From Hyphomicrobium denitrificans 1NES1 (lineage in GTDB: Bacteria; Pseudomonadota; Alphaproteobacteria; Rhizobiales; Hyphomicrobiaceae), in contig NC_021172.1 in assembly GCF_000230975.2 (NCBI RefSeq), forward strand, positions 930,001 to 994,000: 64,000 nucleotides of DNA, read 5' to 3'. The stretch's first letter is position 1, and every line of letters starts with the position of its first letter. The notes below the pieces were generated by a model. It saw nothing but the letters and a program-made list of their open reading frames with translations. It was not told where the DNA came from and did no database searches. The position numbers and the translations under genes were made by a program. Below, one piece after another: positions 8,703-16,612 of this stretch.

Positions 8703-9050
8703 TCAAGTCGACTTCGGCGTCAGGCTTCCGGGGCCCTTCGGCGTATTGATGGTTGTGCAGGTCCCCTTCGCGACCAGCTTGAAGGCGTTGCCCTGGTAGT
8801 CGGCGGTGCTCGTGCCGGCGCAGGTTGTGCCCGCTCCGGCGTAGCAATCGTTCTTACCTTTCAGCGCCACGCCGTAACACTGGTCGAATTTGCCGGTCTT
8901 CATCTGCGCCATCGTCTTGGCCTGATTCTCCTTCATCATCTTTTCCATGTCGGCCTTGCTCATCTGCGCGTTGGCCGGCACCGCGGCGAATGAGCCGACG
9001 GCCGTGGCCAAAGCGCCTGCGACCAGCAGCGATAGAGTTCGATTGGACAT
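8703..9050 (-). CDS. bufA: Bufferin-type precursor peptide (DUF2282, BufA)
   Basis: 115 residues. A signal peptide (cleavage near ANA-Q, residue 28) is followed by a Met/Lys-rich spacer and a core with exactly four cysteines (58, 69, 77, 98) in the family pattern CYGVA..GKNDC..TCAGT..GTC. DUF2282 proteins of this type are bufferins: exported peptides whose cysteines are oxidised by BufB and which bind copper. Known relatives are the gold/copper-induced gigA genes of Caulobacter under SigF control. First gene of the operon; two SigF-type promoter matches lie upstream. Confidence 0.9.
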   Translation of the reverse strand: MSNRTLSLLVAGALATAVGSFAAVPANAQMSKADMEKMMKENQAKTMAQMKTGKFDQCYGVALKGKNDCYAGAGTTCAGTSTADYQGNAFKLVAKGTCTTINTPKGPGSLTPKST

Positions 9051-9100
9051 GCGGGATCCTCCGTTGTTGGCGGCCTCGGATTGAGGCTAACAATCTGAGG

Positions 9101-9126
9101 TTCGCCCGGACCCGTTCGAGGGTTAC
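9101..9126 (-). promoter_or_regulatory. SigF-type promoter, proximal, for the buf operon
   Basis: Read on the minus strand: GTAACC, 16 bp spacer, CGAA. This equals the Caulobacter SigF consensus as I know it. It ends 51 bp before the bufA start codon. Confidence 0.75.
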
Positions 9127-9184
9127 GGGCCAAGGGATATTCGGCTCGCCGGGTTCAGCCAGGGCTCTTCTCGGCGGTAAGAGA

Positions 9185-9210
9185 TTCGTCCTTTCAGACC
9201 GGGGGGTTAC
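9185..9210 (-). promoter_or_regulatory. SigF-type promoter, distal tandem copy
   Basis: A second minus-strand GTAACC-N16-CGAA, 84 bp upstream of the first with identical spacing, pointing to bufA. No equivalent was found facing the sigF gene itself. Confidence 0.65.
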
Positions 9211-9319
9211 GCTGACCGCAAAAAATATAAAGGTCGGATCTGCCCGAAACGTCCTGTATGCCTAAGTGGGCGGCGCTGGGCCGAACTGCCCGCCCGCTTC
9301 GACTGAAGGACGTTTCAAG

Positions 9320-9976
9320 ATGACTTCGGGCCCGCGGAAACGCGTGCCGCCCCTAACTCTTATCAAAGGCACTCAAGGGGCCGGCAATGCGTCGCGCGAC
9401 ACTGGTGATGATGTTTCGGGCGGCCGGGAGCTCAACTGGTCGATCCTGATGGCGCACGCACAGGCCGGCGATGCCGGGGCGTACCGCCGCTTGCTTGCGG
9501 AGATATCGCCCTACCTGCGCAGCCTGGCAGCGCGACGGCACCGAGATCCGGCCGATGTCGAAGACACGGTCCAGGACATCCTGCTGACGATCCACGCAAT
9601 CCGCTACACCTATGACCCGACGCGGCCGTTCGGGCCCTGGCTCGTCACGATCGCCCAGCGCCGCATCATCGACCGGCTCCGCCGACGCGGTCGGTTGCAC
9701 TCTCGCGAGGAGTCGTTGACCGCCGAACACGAAACCTTGCCGGCCGAGCAAACGAACATTGTTGATGAGATGTCGGATCGGCGCGAGCTGCATGAGGCCG
9801 TTGAGAACCTACCGGCCAGCCAACGAGAAGCCATCCGACTGCTGAAACTGAAGGAGATGACCTTGAAGGAGGCGGCGGAAGCGACCGGCATGTCGATCAC
9901 GGCATTGAAGGTCGCGACTCACCGGGCGCTCAACAGCCTCCGAAAGATGCTCTCGCGAGGGAGCGAAGACCAATGA
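9320..9976 (+). CDS. sigF: ECF sigma factor, SigF-like
   Basis: 218 residues. Sigma-2 region around DVEDTVQDILLTIHAI and FGPWLVTIAQRRIIDRLRR; sigma-4 region LPASQREAIRLLKLKEMTLKEAAEATGM-type helix-turn-helix near the C terminus. I use the ATG at 9320 because GAAGGAC precedes it; an in-frame GTG at 9266 lacks a ribosome site. The gene is followed with 4 nt overlap by a DUF1109 (NrsF) anti-sigma factor, the pairing that defines the SigF group. Expected to activate the two GTAACC-N16-CGAA promoters of the divergent bufferin operon. Confidence 0.9.
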   Translation: MTSGPRKRVPPLTLIKGTQGAGNASRDTGDDVSGGRELNWSILMAHAQAGDAGAYRRLLAEISPYLRSLAARRHRDPADVEDTVQDILLTIHAIRYTYDPTRPFGPWLVTIAQRRIIDRLRRRGRLHSREESLTAEHETLPAEQTNIVDEMSDRRELHEAVENLPASQREAIRLLKLKEMTLKEAAEATGMSITALKVATHRALNSLRKMLSRGSEDQ

Positions 9977-10644
9977 CCACGACACCCGACCTCATCGAGC
10001 TGCTCGTTGCCAACCTCACGCCGGTCAAGCGTCTGCGCCCGCCGATCGTGCGCGCGGCGACGTGGCTGGCGTTGGCTGCACTGATCGTCGCGCTGCTGGC
10101 CACTGCTCAAGGCCTGCGGCCCGATATCGCGGTGCAGTTGCAGCAGTCCAGCTTCGTGATGAGCCTTGGCGGCGCGCTGCTAACGGGCGTGATGGCCACC
10201 ATCGCCGCCTTCATGCTGAGCCTGCCGGATCGCTCGCGCGTCTGGGTTCTCCTTCCGGCGCCGTCGCTCGTGTTCTGGCTTTCCACAGTTGGATACCAGT
10301 GCCTGACCGAGTGGATCAGCGTTCAGCCTGGCGGCATCACGCTTGGAGAGACCGCGAGATGCTTTGCGACGCTGGTGCTTACCAGCCTCCCATTGTCGCT
10401 GGCACTGCTCCTGATGCTCCGCTACGCCGCGCCGCTACGGCCGACCGCCGTGATCCTCACAGGGAGCCTTGCCGTTGCGGCGGTTACAGCGGTCGCCCTG
10501 TCGCTGTTTCACGGCGGTGATGCGACCGTCATGATCCTTATGTGGAATCTCGGCACGGCCGGCTTGTTCGTCTGCCTGGGCAGCATTTTCGGCAAGACCA
10601 TGTTCTCGTGGGTCGCGCCTCGCCCCGACCTCCATACGGCGTGA
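9973..10644 (+). CDS. nrsF: NrsF-type membrane anti-sigma factor (DUF1109)
   Basis: 223 residues, six predicted transmembrane helices, with the DUF1109 pattern. Three cysteines (110, 130, 201) lie in or beside helices; Cys130 in ARCFATL sits where a functional conserved cysteine is known in NrsF, and the HGGD motif (residues 180-183) is also conserved. NrsF holds SigF inactive at the inner membrane and releases it under heavy-metal/oxidative stress in Caulobacter. ATG overlaps the sigF stop by 4 nt. Confidence 0.9.
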   Translation: MTTTPDLIELLVANLTPVKRLRPPIVRAATWLALAALIVALLATAQGLRPDIAVQLQQSSFVMSLGGALLTGVMATIAAFMLSLPDRSRVWVLLPAPSLVFWLSTVGYQCLTEWISVQPGGITLGETARCFATLVLTSLPLSLALLLMLRYAAPLRPTAVILTGSLAVAAVTAVALSLFHGGDATVMILMWNLGTAGLFVCLGSIFGKTMFSWVAPRPDLHTA

Positions 10645-10670
10645 AGGTCGCGTATGAGCGAATCCGACTC

Positions 10671-11312
10671 ATGATTCCGGCGCTGGTTCGCTTGCAGCGG
10701 CCGCAAGGCGCAAGATCGTCCTTTGCTCCAGGCTACGGGCTCTCAGCCATCCTCGTAGCATTACTGGTTCTCGCAACTATTGCCAATGCGAGGGGCGGCG
10801 ACCTAGAGCCGCCTGTTTTTCGGAGCAGGAGCAGCCAGTTCATCTTGTTGCGCCCTATCGATCCGGCACCGTCGACGAAAGTCCAGGGAATCGGCGGCGC
10901 GCCGGTTGATCTCACCCAGTTGCGCGGCCGAGTGGTTCTCCTCAATTTCTGGGCAAGCTGGTGCCTACCGTGCGTTTACGAAATGCCTTCGCTCGACCGG
11001 CTCGCAGCGACGGCCGACGCATCTCGTATCCGCATCGTGGCCATTGCGATCGACCGAGATGGGGCAGCAACGGTTATGCCGTTCCTGCGCGAGCACGGCC
11101 TCACGCATCTTTCCATCGGACTCGACCCCAGCCAACGCTTGGGGTCCCTCAGTACCGATCACGTGACCGTTGGCGCACTGCCGCTCTGGGGCCTGCCGAT
11201 CACCTACATCATCGACAAGCACGGCGATGTCGTCGGCTACATCACGGGTGCTGCCGAATGGGACTCGCAGAAAGCACGGGCATTTCTCGACTACTTCATC
11301 AATGAGAGCTGA
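10671..11312 (+). CDS. TlpA/ResA-like membrane-anchored thioredoxin
   Basis: About 213 residues. One N-terminal transmembrane anchor (GLSAILVALLVLATIANA) then a periplasmic thioredoxin fold with NFWASWCLPCVYEMP (Cys98, Cys101). Likely reduces disulfides or metal-site cysteines outside the membrane. Start is ambiguous: a GTG at 10641 overlaps the nrsF stop; the ATG at 10671 is used. Placement in the sigF operon suggests a role in keeping periplasmic thiols reduced, perhaps those of the bufferin; this is inference. Confidence 0.85.
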   Translation: MIPALVRLQRPQGARSSFAPGYGLSAILVALLVLATIANARGGDLEPPVFRSRSSQFILLRPIDPAPSTKVQGIGGAPVDLTQLRGRVVLLNFWASWCLPCVYEMPSLDRLAATADASRIRIVAIAIDRDGAATVMPFLREHGLTHLSIGLDPSQRLGSLSTDHVTVGALPLWGLPITYIIDKHGDVVGYITGAAEWDSQKARAFLDYFINES

Positions 11313-11346
11313 CGACTCCGTCGCCGATCCTGCGAGTGAGGACAGC

Positions 11347-12219
11347 ATGACGATTTTGGGCGTTTTGGGTGGCAGCGGCGTCTATGACATAGCCGGTCTC
11401 AAGAATGCTGCGTGGCGGCGGGTTTCCTCGCCCTTCGGAGAAACCTCCGACGAATTCCTGTTCGGTGAGCTGGACGGCTTAGAGGTCGTCTTCGTCCCCC
11501 GGCACGGTCGCGGCCATCGACACACGCCGAGTTCGATCAACTACCGCGCCAACATCGATGCTTTGAAACGCGTGGGCGTGACAGACCTTCTTTCGGTTTC
11601 GGCCTGCGGGTCTCTCCGCGAGGATCTGCCGCCGGGCCGGTTCGTGGTCGTCGACCAGTTCGTCGATCGCACGATTACGCGGGAAAAAAGCTTCTTCGGA
11701 GAAGGGCTGGTCGGTCATGTGTCGATGGCGCATTCAACATGCGGCAGGCTCGCGCAGGCCGCCTACGAATGCGCCCGTACGGCCGAAATCCCCGTGACGC
11801 TAGGTGGCACATATCTCGCGATGGAGGGGCCGCAATTCTCCAGCTTCGCGGAGTCACGCATCTATCGGAGCTTGGGTTGCGAAGTGATCGGTATGACGAA
11901 CATGCCCGAAGCCAAGCTCGCGCGCGAAGCGGAGATCTGCTTTTTGACGGTCGCTATGGTGACAGACTTCGATTGTTGGCATCCGGACCATGCTCACGTT
12001 CAAGTCTCCGATGTTGTCCGGATCCTTGAGGAGAATGCGGAAAAGGCGAAGCTGCTTGTGCGTATGCTGGCGCCTCGGCTGAGGGATACAAGACCGATCC
12101 CTTGTCCGGCGGGTTGCGATCGCGCGCTGGATCACGCTCTCATCACAGCTCCCGGTGCACGCTCCCCCGATATGCTCGCCAAGCTCGACGCCATCGCGGG
12201 GCGGGTGCTGAAGCAGTGA
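11347..12219 (+). CDS. mtnP: S-methyl-5'-thioadenosine phosphorylase-like enzyme
   Basis: 290 residues of the purine nucleoside phosphorylase family, MTAP branch: GVLGGSGVYDIAGL, PRHGRGHRHTPSSINYRANI, VSACGSLRED, EGPQFSSFAESRIYR, GMTNMPEAKLAREAE and VTDFDCWH. It phosphorolyses a 5'-modified adenosine to adenine and a sugar phosphate. ATG at 11347 follows GAGTGAGGA. In this neighbourhood it could act on methylthioadenosine, or on a 5'-arsenylated adenosine from the adjacent arsenosugar-type operon; the latter is inference. Confidence 0.88.
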   Translation: MTILGVLGGSGVYDIAGLKNAAWRRVSSPFGETSDEFLFGELDGLEVVFVPRHGRGHRHTPSSINYRANIDALKRVGVTDLLSVSACGSLREDLPPGRFVVVDQFVDRTITREKSFFGEGLVGHVSMAHSTCGRLAQAAYECARTAEIPVTLGGTYLAMEGPQFSSFAESRIYRSLGCEVIGMTNMPEAKLAREAEICFLTVAMVTDFDCWHPDHAHVQVSDVVRILEENAEKAKLLVRMLAPRLRDTRPIPCPAGCDRALDHALITAPGARSPDMLAKLDAIAGRVLKQ

Positions 12220-12255
12220 TTGTGCTCACGCATTCACGGCTTAGGAGAGATTTTC

Positions 12256-12543
12256 ATGATCAAAGCCAGTTGGAACGGAAAAGTGATCGCGGAATCGGAC
12301 CGGACGGAGATTGTCGAGGGCAACCATTACTTCCCGGCTGAAGCGCTCCACAAAGAATTCTTCCGGTCCAGCGAGACGCATAGCGTGTGTCCGTGGAAGG
12401 GTCTCGCGAGCTACTACTCGATCGAGGTTGACGGCCAGAAGAATCCCGATGCGGCCTGGTATTACCCGGACCCAAAACCGGCAGCCCATAACATCGCAGG
12501 CCGAGTGGCGTTTTGGAAAGGCGTTCGCGTCGAGACAACCTGA
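12256..12543 (+). CDS. DUF427 domain protein
   Basis: 95 residues: the ATG at 12256 has TAGGAGAG 5-10 nt upstream. Contains the full DUF427 signature (NHYFPAEAL, SVCPWKGLASYYSI, AAWYYPDPK, VAFWKGVRV). The function of this small beta-rich family is not established. Last gene of the sigF operon; its end converges with the CMD gene of the arsenosugar-type operon, 19 bp apart. Confidence 0.88.
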   Translation: MIKASWNGKVIAESDRTEIVEGNHYFPAEALHKEFFRSSETHSVCPWKGLASYYSIEVDGQKNPDAAWYYPDPKPAAHNIAGRVAFWKGVRVETT

Positions 12544-12562
12544 TTGCGCTGCAACTCCTGTA

Positions 12563-13141
12563 TTAACAGTCGTCGATGCTGGCGCGTGTTTCCGAAGGCG
12601 GCCGAGGTACGCGGCAGAATCCCTGGGCGGGCACGTCCAATGCAGCATTGAACTTCGAAGATAAGTTCTGAAAGGCGATCAGCCCCGTCAGTTCGACGAG
12701 TGCGTCGTCGCTCCAATGCGCCTTCAGTCTCGCGCGTAAATCGTCGTCGACGCGGTTGAGCGTCATTGCTTCCGCATATTCGAGCGCGAGACGCTCCTCG
12801 CTGTCGAACAGAACGCTGCCTTGCCACTGCGGCAGCGCGTCAATCTTCTCCATGGAAACGCCGCGCTTCGCCAGCGTCGCCGAATTGATGTCGACGCAGA
12901 AGGCACAATGGTTGATCTGCGAGACGCGAACAGTGACGAGCGAGCGCAGTGCCGGCGCGATGGGCGAGGACCGGCGATCGAAGGCGCCGTAGAGCAGAGC
13001 GACGCTGGCGAAGACCCATGGCGAGCGGCCCCAGAGCAGACCCGGATCGAGCACGCGCCCATACGTGCGCCGCTGCTTCCAGAAGAACAGGCGAATGAAC
13101 CAGGGATACTGGCCGATCGGCTTAGACGTGACTGCAGGCAT
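12563..13141 (-). CDS. Carboxymuconolactone decarboxylase-family protein
   Basis: 192 residues with the motif NHCAFCVDINSATL (Cys79, Cys82), the redox pair of AhpD-like proteins. Its start overlaps the end of the TIGR04282-type glycosyltransferase gene by 20 nt, so it is translationally coupled as the last gene of the arsenosugar-type operon. The substrate is unknown. CMD proteins recur in this window in three separate transcription units or positions, all in stress contexts. Confidence 0.82.
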   Translation of the reverse strand: MPAVTSKPIGQYPWFIRLFFWKQRRTYGRVLDPGLLWGRSPWVFASVALLYGAFDRRSSPIAPALRSLVTVRVSQINHCAFCVDINSATLAKRGVSMEKIDALPQWQGSVLFDSEERLALEYAEAMTLNRVDDDLRARLKAHWSDDALVELTGLIAFQNLSSKFNAALDVPAQGFCRVPRPPSETRASIDDC

Positions 13142-13730
13142 ATGAGGCTTCCCGCCGTCCGTTGACGCGCCAGGCTTCGCCGTCGTCGATGTCGGAGAGC
13201 GTTCTCAGCATTGCAACCTCCTTACCGGCGAGATTAGCGAGCGTATCGGCAAGCGCGTGCTCGCTGGACCATCGCACGTTCGCGAAAGGATCGATGAAGC
13301 GCGGGCGCCGACGTAAGCCCACCAGCCAATAGCCGCCGTCCCTGGCCGGGCCGAAGACTGCGCTCTTCGATCCCAAGGCGCGGAATGCCGCGGCGATGTC
13401 GGATGCGGCAATGTCCGGGATGTCACTCCCGATGATCACGACCGGCCCGGGCGGCATGTGCCGCGCGACCCGAGCCATGCGCTGGCCGAGATCGCCGCCG
13501 CCCTGCGGGAGCGTCGCGATGCCACGCGGCCAAGGGCCGGATCGATCGGGTGTAATGCCGAGCCAGGTCGTCCACCTGGGATCGCCGCCCAGGCGGCGCA
13601 GCAGCCTCACCAGCATCACGCGCTGGAACCGAAGAGCTTCGATGGCGCCAATGTCCCGCGCCAATCGACGCTTGCCGGACCCTAGACGCGGCCGCCGCGC
13701 GAAGATGATAAGATGTCGTGCGCAGCGCAT
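13122..13730 (-). CDS. TIGR04282-family arsenosugar-associated glycosyltransferase (DUF2064)
   Basis: 202 residues. Motifs: LIIFARRPRLGSGKRRLA at the N terminus (nucleotide-sugar synthase-like), VVIIGSDIPDIAASDIAAAF, and GPARDGGYWLVGL. This is the TIGR04282/DUF2064 family, annotated as an arsenosugar-biosynthesis glycosyltransferase because of its repeated pairing with TIGR04283, as here (2 bp apart). ATG at 13730; the much longer open frame upstream is antisense or shadow of neighbouring genes. Confidence 0.88.
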   Translation of the reverse strand: MRCARHLIIFARRPRLGSGKRRLARDIGAIEALRFQRVMLVRLLRRLGGDPRWTTWLGITPDRSGPWPRGIATLPQGGGDLGQRMARVARHMPPGPVVIIGSDIPDIAASDIAAAFRALGSKSAVFGPARDGGYWLVGLRRRPRFIDPFANVRWSSEHALADTLANLAGKEVAMLRTLSDIDDGEAWRVNGRREASYACSHV

Positions 13731-13732
13731 GA

Positions 13733-14431
13733 TCAGCCGTAGAGTCTTGCGATCAGGCTGGGCGGCATGCCCAGCAGATAAAGCGTCAGGCACGTTAGAT
13801 TCCGTAAGCTCCGACGCCGCCAGCCGTCGCGGTGCCAGCGCTCGGCTGAGGTGCGGGCAACAGAATCGAGGATCGTCAGGCGGCGCCGTCCGATACGGCG
13901 CACGAGATCGACATCCTCCATCAGTGGCCAGGCGCGGAACCCGCCAAGGGAGCGGTAGAAGTCGCGGTGTATCAATAATCCCTGATCGCCATAGGGCAGG
14001 CCCAAGCACCGCGTGCGCCACGCTACCCGACGCTCGAGCCGCTGCGCTTCCGCGCTCGGATCGTCCAGCCCGAAACGGAAGATCGCGGCTCGCGATAGGT
14101 TCGCCGAGTCTGCGATGAACCTCTCCACCTCCTTTTGCCAATTTCCGGTGAGAACCGTATCCGCGTGCAGAAACAGCAACCATTCGCCTTCGCTTCGCAT
14201 TGCGCCCGCGTGCATCTGAATACCGCGGCCCGCATCGGTGTGGACGAGCCGCGCGCCCATTGCGCGCGCGACATCGGCCGTGCCATCGCGCGAGCCGCCA
14301 TCGACGACAAGGATCTCCTGAACTCCGCTGCAAGCGGCGATAGCACCGCCCAAGTCGAATGCCGCATTGAGGGTCGGTATAATCACCGACACTTTGGCCA
14401 AGTCCGCGTGGGGCGTATCGTTGCCGATCAT
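13733..14431 (-). CDS. TIGR04283-family arsenosugar-associated glycosyltransferase
   Basis: 232 residues, GT-A fold family 2 glycosyltransferase: SVIIPTLNA at the N terminus, VVDGGSRDGT, LLFLHADT (metal-binding DxD equivalent HAD), PYGDQGLLI and MEDVDLVRR. A C-terminal hydrophobic segment may touch the membrane. With the TIGR04282 gene it forms the standard pair proposed to attach or build the sugar part in arsenosugar lipids. It lies 3 bp after the flavoenzyme gene. Confidence 0.9.
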   Translation of the reverse strand: MIGNDTPHADLAKVSVIIPTLNAAFDLGGAIAACSGVQEILVVDGGSRDGTADVARAMGARLVHTDAGRGIQMHAGAMRSEGEWLLFLHADTVLTGNWQKEVERFIADSANLSRAAIFRFGLDDPSAEAQRLERRVAWRTRCLGLPYGDQGLLIHRDFYRSLGGFRAWPLMEDVDLVRRIGRRRLTILDSVARTSAERWHRDGWRRRSLRNLTCLTLYLLGMPPSLIARLYG

Positions 14432-14434
14432 GAG

Positions 14435-15856
14435 TCAGCTCAGCCACAGCAGCAGGCGAACCAGCCGCTTCGGCCAGAGGCTGAAGAGCTTCGGCGCATA
14501 AAAGGCACTCGCCACGGTCTTCGAGATTTCGGCGCGGGTGGGATAGGGCATGATCAGACTCGTTAGCGCGTTCAGTTTCAGCTTCCGCGTAATGGCGAGC
14601 GCCCAAAGCTGGATGAGCTCGCCGGCGTGGCTTCCCAAAACCGTTGCGCCGAGTATGGCTCCTTTGTTGTCGGTAATGATCTTGATCCCACCGGCGATTT
14701 CCCGCTCGGCCTGAGCGCGGTCGTTGTCCGCAAAATCGGCTCGCGTCACGCGCACGCGATCGCCCAGCAGCTCGCGCGCCTGAGCTTCGGAGAGCCCAAC
14801 ATGCGCCAGCTCAGGATCCGTGTAGGTAACCCACGGGAGTGCGCGATAGTCAGCCTTGGCGGGCAGACGGAATAGGGCGTTACGGATGACGATTCCGGCC
14901 TGATAGCTCGCCGCGTGTGTGAACAGGGGCCCACCGATTACGTCGCCCAGCGCATAGACGCGTCTGTTCGATGTCCGCAACCTTGCGTCCACGGCAACGC
15001 CTTTTTCGGTGCGCCGGACTCCGCCTTTTTGAAGGTCGAGTTCCTCCAGACGCGGTCGCCGGCCGGCGGCCAGTAATAGGTGCGAGCCGGTAATTGGCTG
15101 CGGCTGCCCGTGCAGTGCAACGGAGATTTCGTCTCCGCTAGAGACGACGTTCGCGATCTCGACTCCCTCCTGGAGTGCGATCCCCTCAGCCGCGAGCTCC
15201 GCGCGCAAGAGGTCGACAAATTCAGGCTCATCTTTCGGCAGCAATCGACTTCGCTGGAAGATCGTGACCGAGCTGCCGAGGCGGCGGAACGCTTGCGCCA
15301 TCTCGACGCCGATCGGGCCGCCGCCGATGATCAGGAGATGGTCGGGACGGGCGCTGAGAGAAAAGATCGATTCATTGGTAAGAAACGGAACCAGATCAAT
15401 GCCCCGGATTTGCGGGACCACGGCGGCAGACCCTGTTGCGATGATGATCCGCTTCGCGCGGACGCGGACGCCCCCGCCTTCGACTTCCTTCGGGCCCGCG
15501 AAACGCGCGGCAGCCTTGATGACGCGCACGCCCAGACCTTCGAAACGTTCGACAGAGTCATGCGGCGCGATCCGCGCGATCACGTCGCGCACATGCGCCA
15601 TGACCGCCGGGAAATCGATCCGGACATCGGGAGCGCCAAGGCCGAAGCGGGCGGCTGCCCGGACGTTACGGGCCGCATGGGACGCCGCGAGCAGCGCTTT
15701 GGAGGGGACGCATCCGTAATTGAGACAATCGCCGCCCATCTCGCCGCGTTCGAACAGAACTGTGTGGGCGCCGAGCATCGCGGCACCGGCCGCGACGGAG
15801 AGCCCTGCCGAGCCGGCACCGACGACGCAAACGTCGCATCTCAGCAGCTTGGACAT
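14435..15856 (-). CDS. MerA/dihydrolipoyl dehydrogenase-like FAD oxidoreductase
   Basis: 473 residues. FAD-binding VVGAGSAGL, redox-active GDCLNYGCVPSK (Cys44, Cys49), NAD(P) motif IIGGGPIGVEMA, second FAD motif VYALGDV, and C-terminal MPYPTRAE. It lacks the NmerA domain and the C-terminal vicinal cysteine pair of mercuric reductase, so a true Hg(II) reductase is unlikely; such proteins commonly accompany TVP38 proteins. It is followed 3 bp later by the TIGR04283 gene and preceded by TVP38. Confidence 0.9.
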   Translation of the reverse strand: MSKLLRCDVCVVGAGSAGLSVAAGAAMLGAHTVLFERGEMGGDCLNYGCVPSKALLAASHAARNVRAAARFGLGAPDVRIDFPAVMAHVRDVIARIAPHDSVERFEGLGVRVIKAAARFAGPKEVEGGGVRVRAKRIIIATGSAAVVPQIRGIDLVPFLTNESIFSLSARPDHLLIIGGGPIGVEMAQAFRRLGSSVTIFQRSRLLPKDEPEFVDLLRAELAAEGIALQEGVEIANVVSSGDEISVALHGQPQPITGSHLLLAAGRRPRLEELDLQKGGVRRTEKGVAVDARLRTSNRRVYALGDVIGGPLFTHAASYQAGIVIRNALFRLPAKADYRALPWVTYTDPELAHVGLSEAQARELLGDRVRVTRADFADNDRAQAEREIAGGIKIITDNKGAILGATVLGSHAGELIQLWALAITRKLKLNALTSLIMPYPTRAEISKTVASAFYAPKLFSLWPKRLVRLLLWLS

Positions 15857-15859
15857 GCG

Positions 15860-16612
15860 TCAACTCGGCTTGCCGCGCCGAAACCAGCGATACCCGACTG
15901 GGACCAGCGAAAGCGCGGCGAGAGCCAGAATCGGTATCAGAATGTTTGGCGTGAACAGGATGTCGAGATCGGGCTTCCGCCCCTGATTCAGGATCTGCCC
16001 GAGGCCACTCCCCACGCTGGCGTAGACAGCAGCACCCGGAATGATCCCCAAGAACGTGCCGGCGACGAAGGTGCGAGGGGGCACGTCAAGAAAGGCCGCC
16101 GCAAGATTGATCAGCCAAAAAGGAAAAAGCGGGACGAGCCGCAAAAAGAGAAGATAATTGAAGGCGCTTTTCTGAAAGCCATCCTTGAGGCTTTGCAGAG
16201 CACCAAGCGCGCGGCCTCGCAGAAACTCGCCGAAGCTCGTGCGGGCGATAAAGAAAAGGAGCGTCGCGCCGACCGTCGCGGAGACGACAGCTATGGCTGT
16301 GCCGACGTACAATCCGAAAAGGAAGCCCGCGCTCATCGTCAGGATCGAGGAGCCGGGAAGGGAAAGGGTCGCCGCCGCGATGTAGACCGCCGCGAAGGCC
16401 AAGGCTATGAGCGCGGGATTCAGCTCCACCTGCAATAGGAGCCATGATCGATTGGCCGCAAGCGCCTCAAACGTGAGATAGCGGTCGAGATGCAATCCGA
16501 GGAACGCGGCGAGACCGAGAATGATCAGCGCGGGGAGCAGAGCGACGCGCACCCAGTTTCGTTGCGTGGGGGCACGACGCCCAGCAAATATTTCATGGCT
16601 GGAACGCGGCAT
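15860..16612 (-). CDS. TVP38/TMEM64 (DedA-like) membrane protein
   Basis: 250 residues, about six hydrophobic segments. Family signature: LSLPGSSILTMSAGFLFGL, followed by FLRLVPLFPFWLINLAAAF and GTFLGIIPG. The start at 16612 shares one base with the Pit stop (TGATG), so translation is coupled. TVP38/DedA proteins act in lipid or ion handling at the inner membrane; in arsenosugar-type loci the specific role is unknown. Confidence 0.88.
   Translation of the reverse strand: MPRSSHEIFAGRRAPTQRNWVRVALLPALIILGLAAFLGLHLDRYLTFEALAANRSWLLLQVELNPALIALAFAAVYIAAATLSLPGSSILTMSAGFLFGLYVGTAIAVVSATVGATLLFFIARTSFGEFLRGRALGALQSLKDGFQKSAFNYLLFLRLVPLFPFWLINLAAAFLDVPPRTFVAGTFLGIIPGAAVYASVGSGLGQILNQGRKPDLDILFTPNILIPILALAALSLVPVGYRWFRRGKPS

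Noticed and set aside
13122..14606. 494-codon minus-strand frame including the TIGR04282 gene
   Set aside because: Only the last 202 codons match a family; the upstream part is the out-of-frame shadow of the TIGR04283 gene.
14435..15856. Identification as mercuric reductase
   Set aside because: Redox CxxxxC is present, but the C-terminal vicinal cysteines and NmerA domain needed for Hg(II) are absent.
15080..16438. 452-codon plus-strand frame
   Set aside because: Antisense to the flavoenzyme and TVP38 genes with no domain features.
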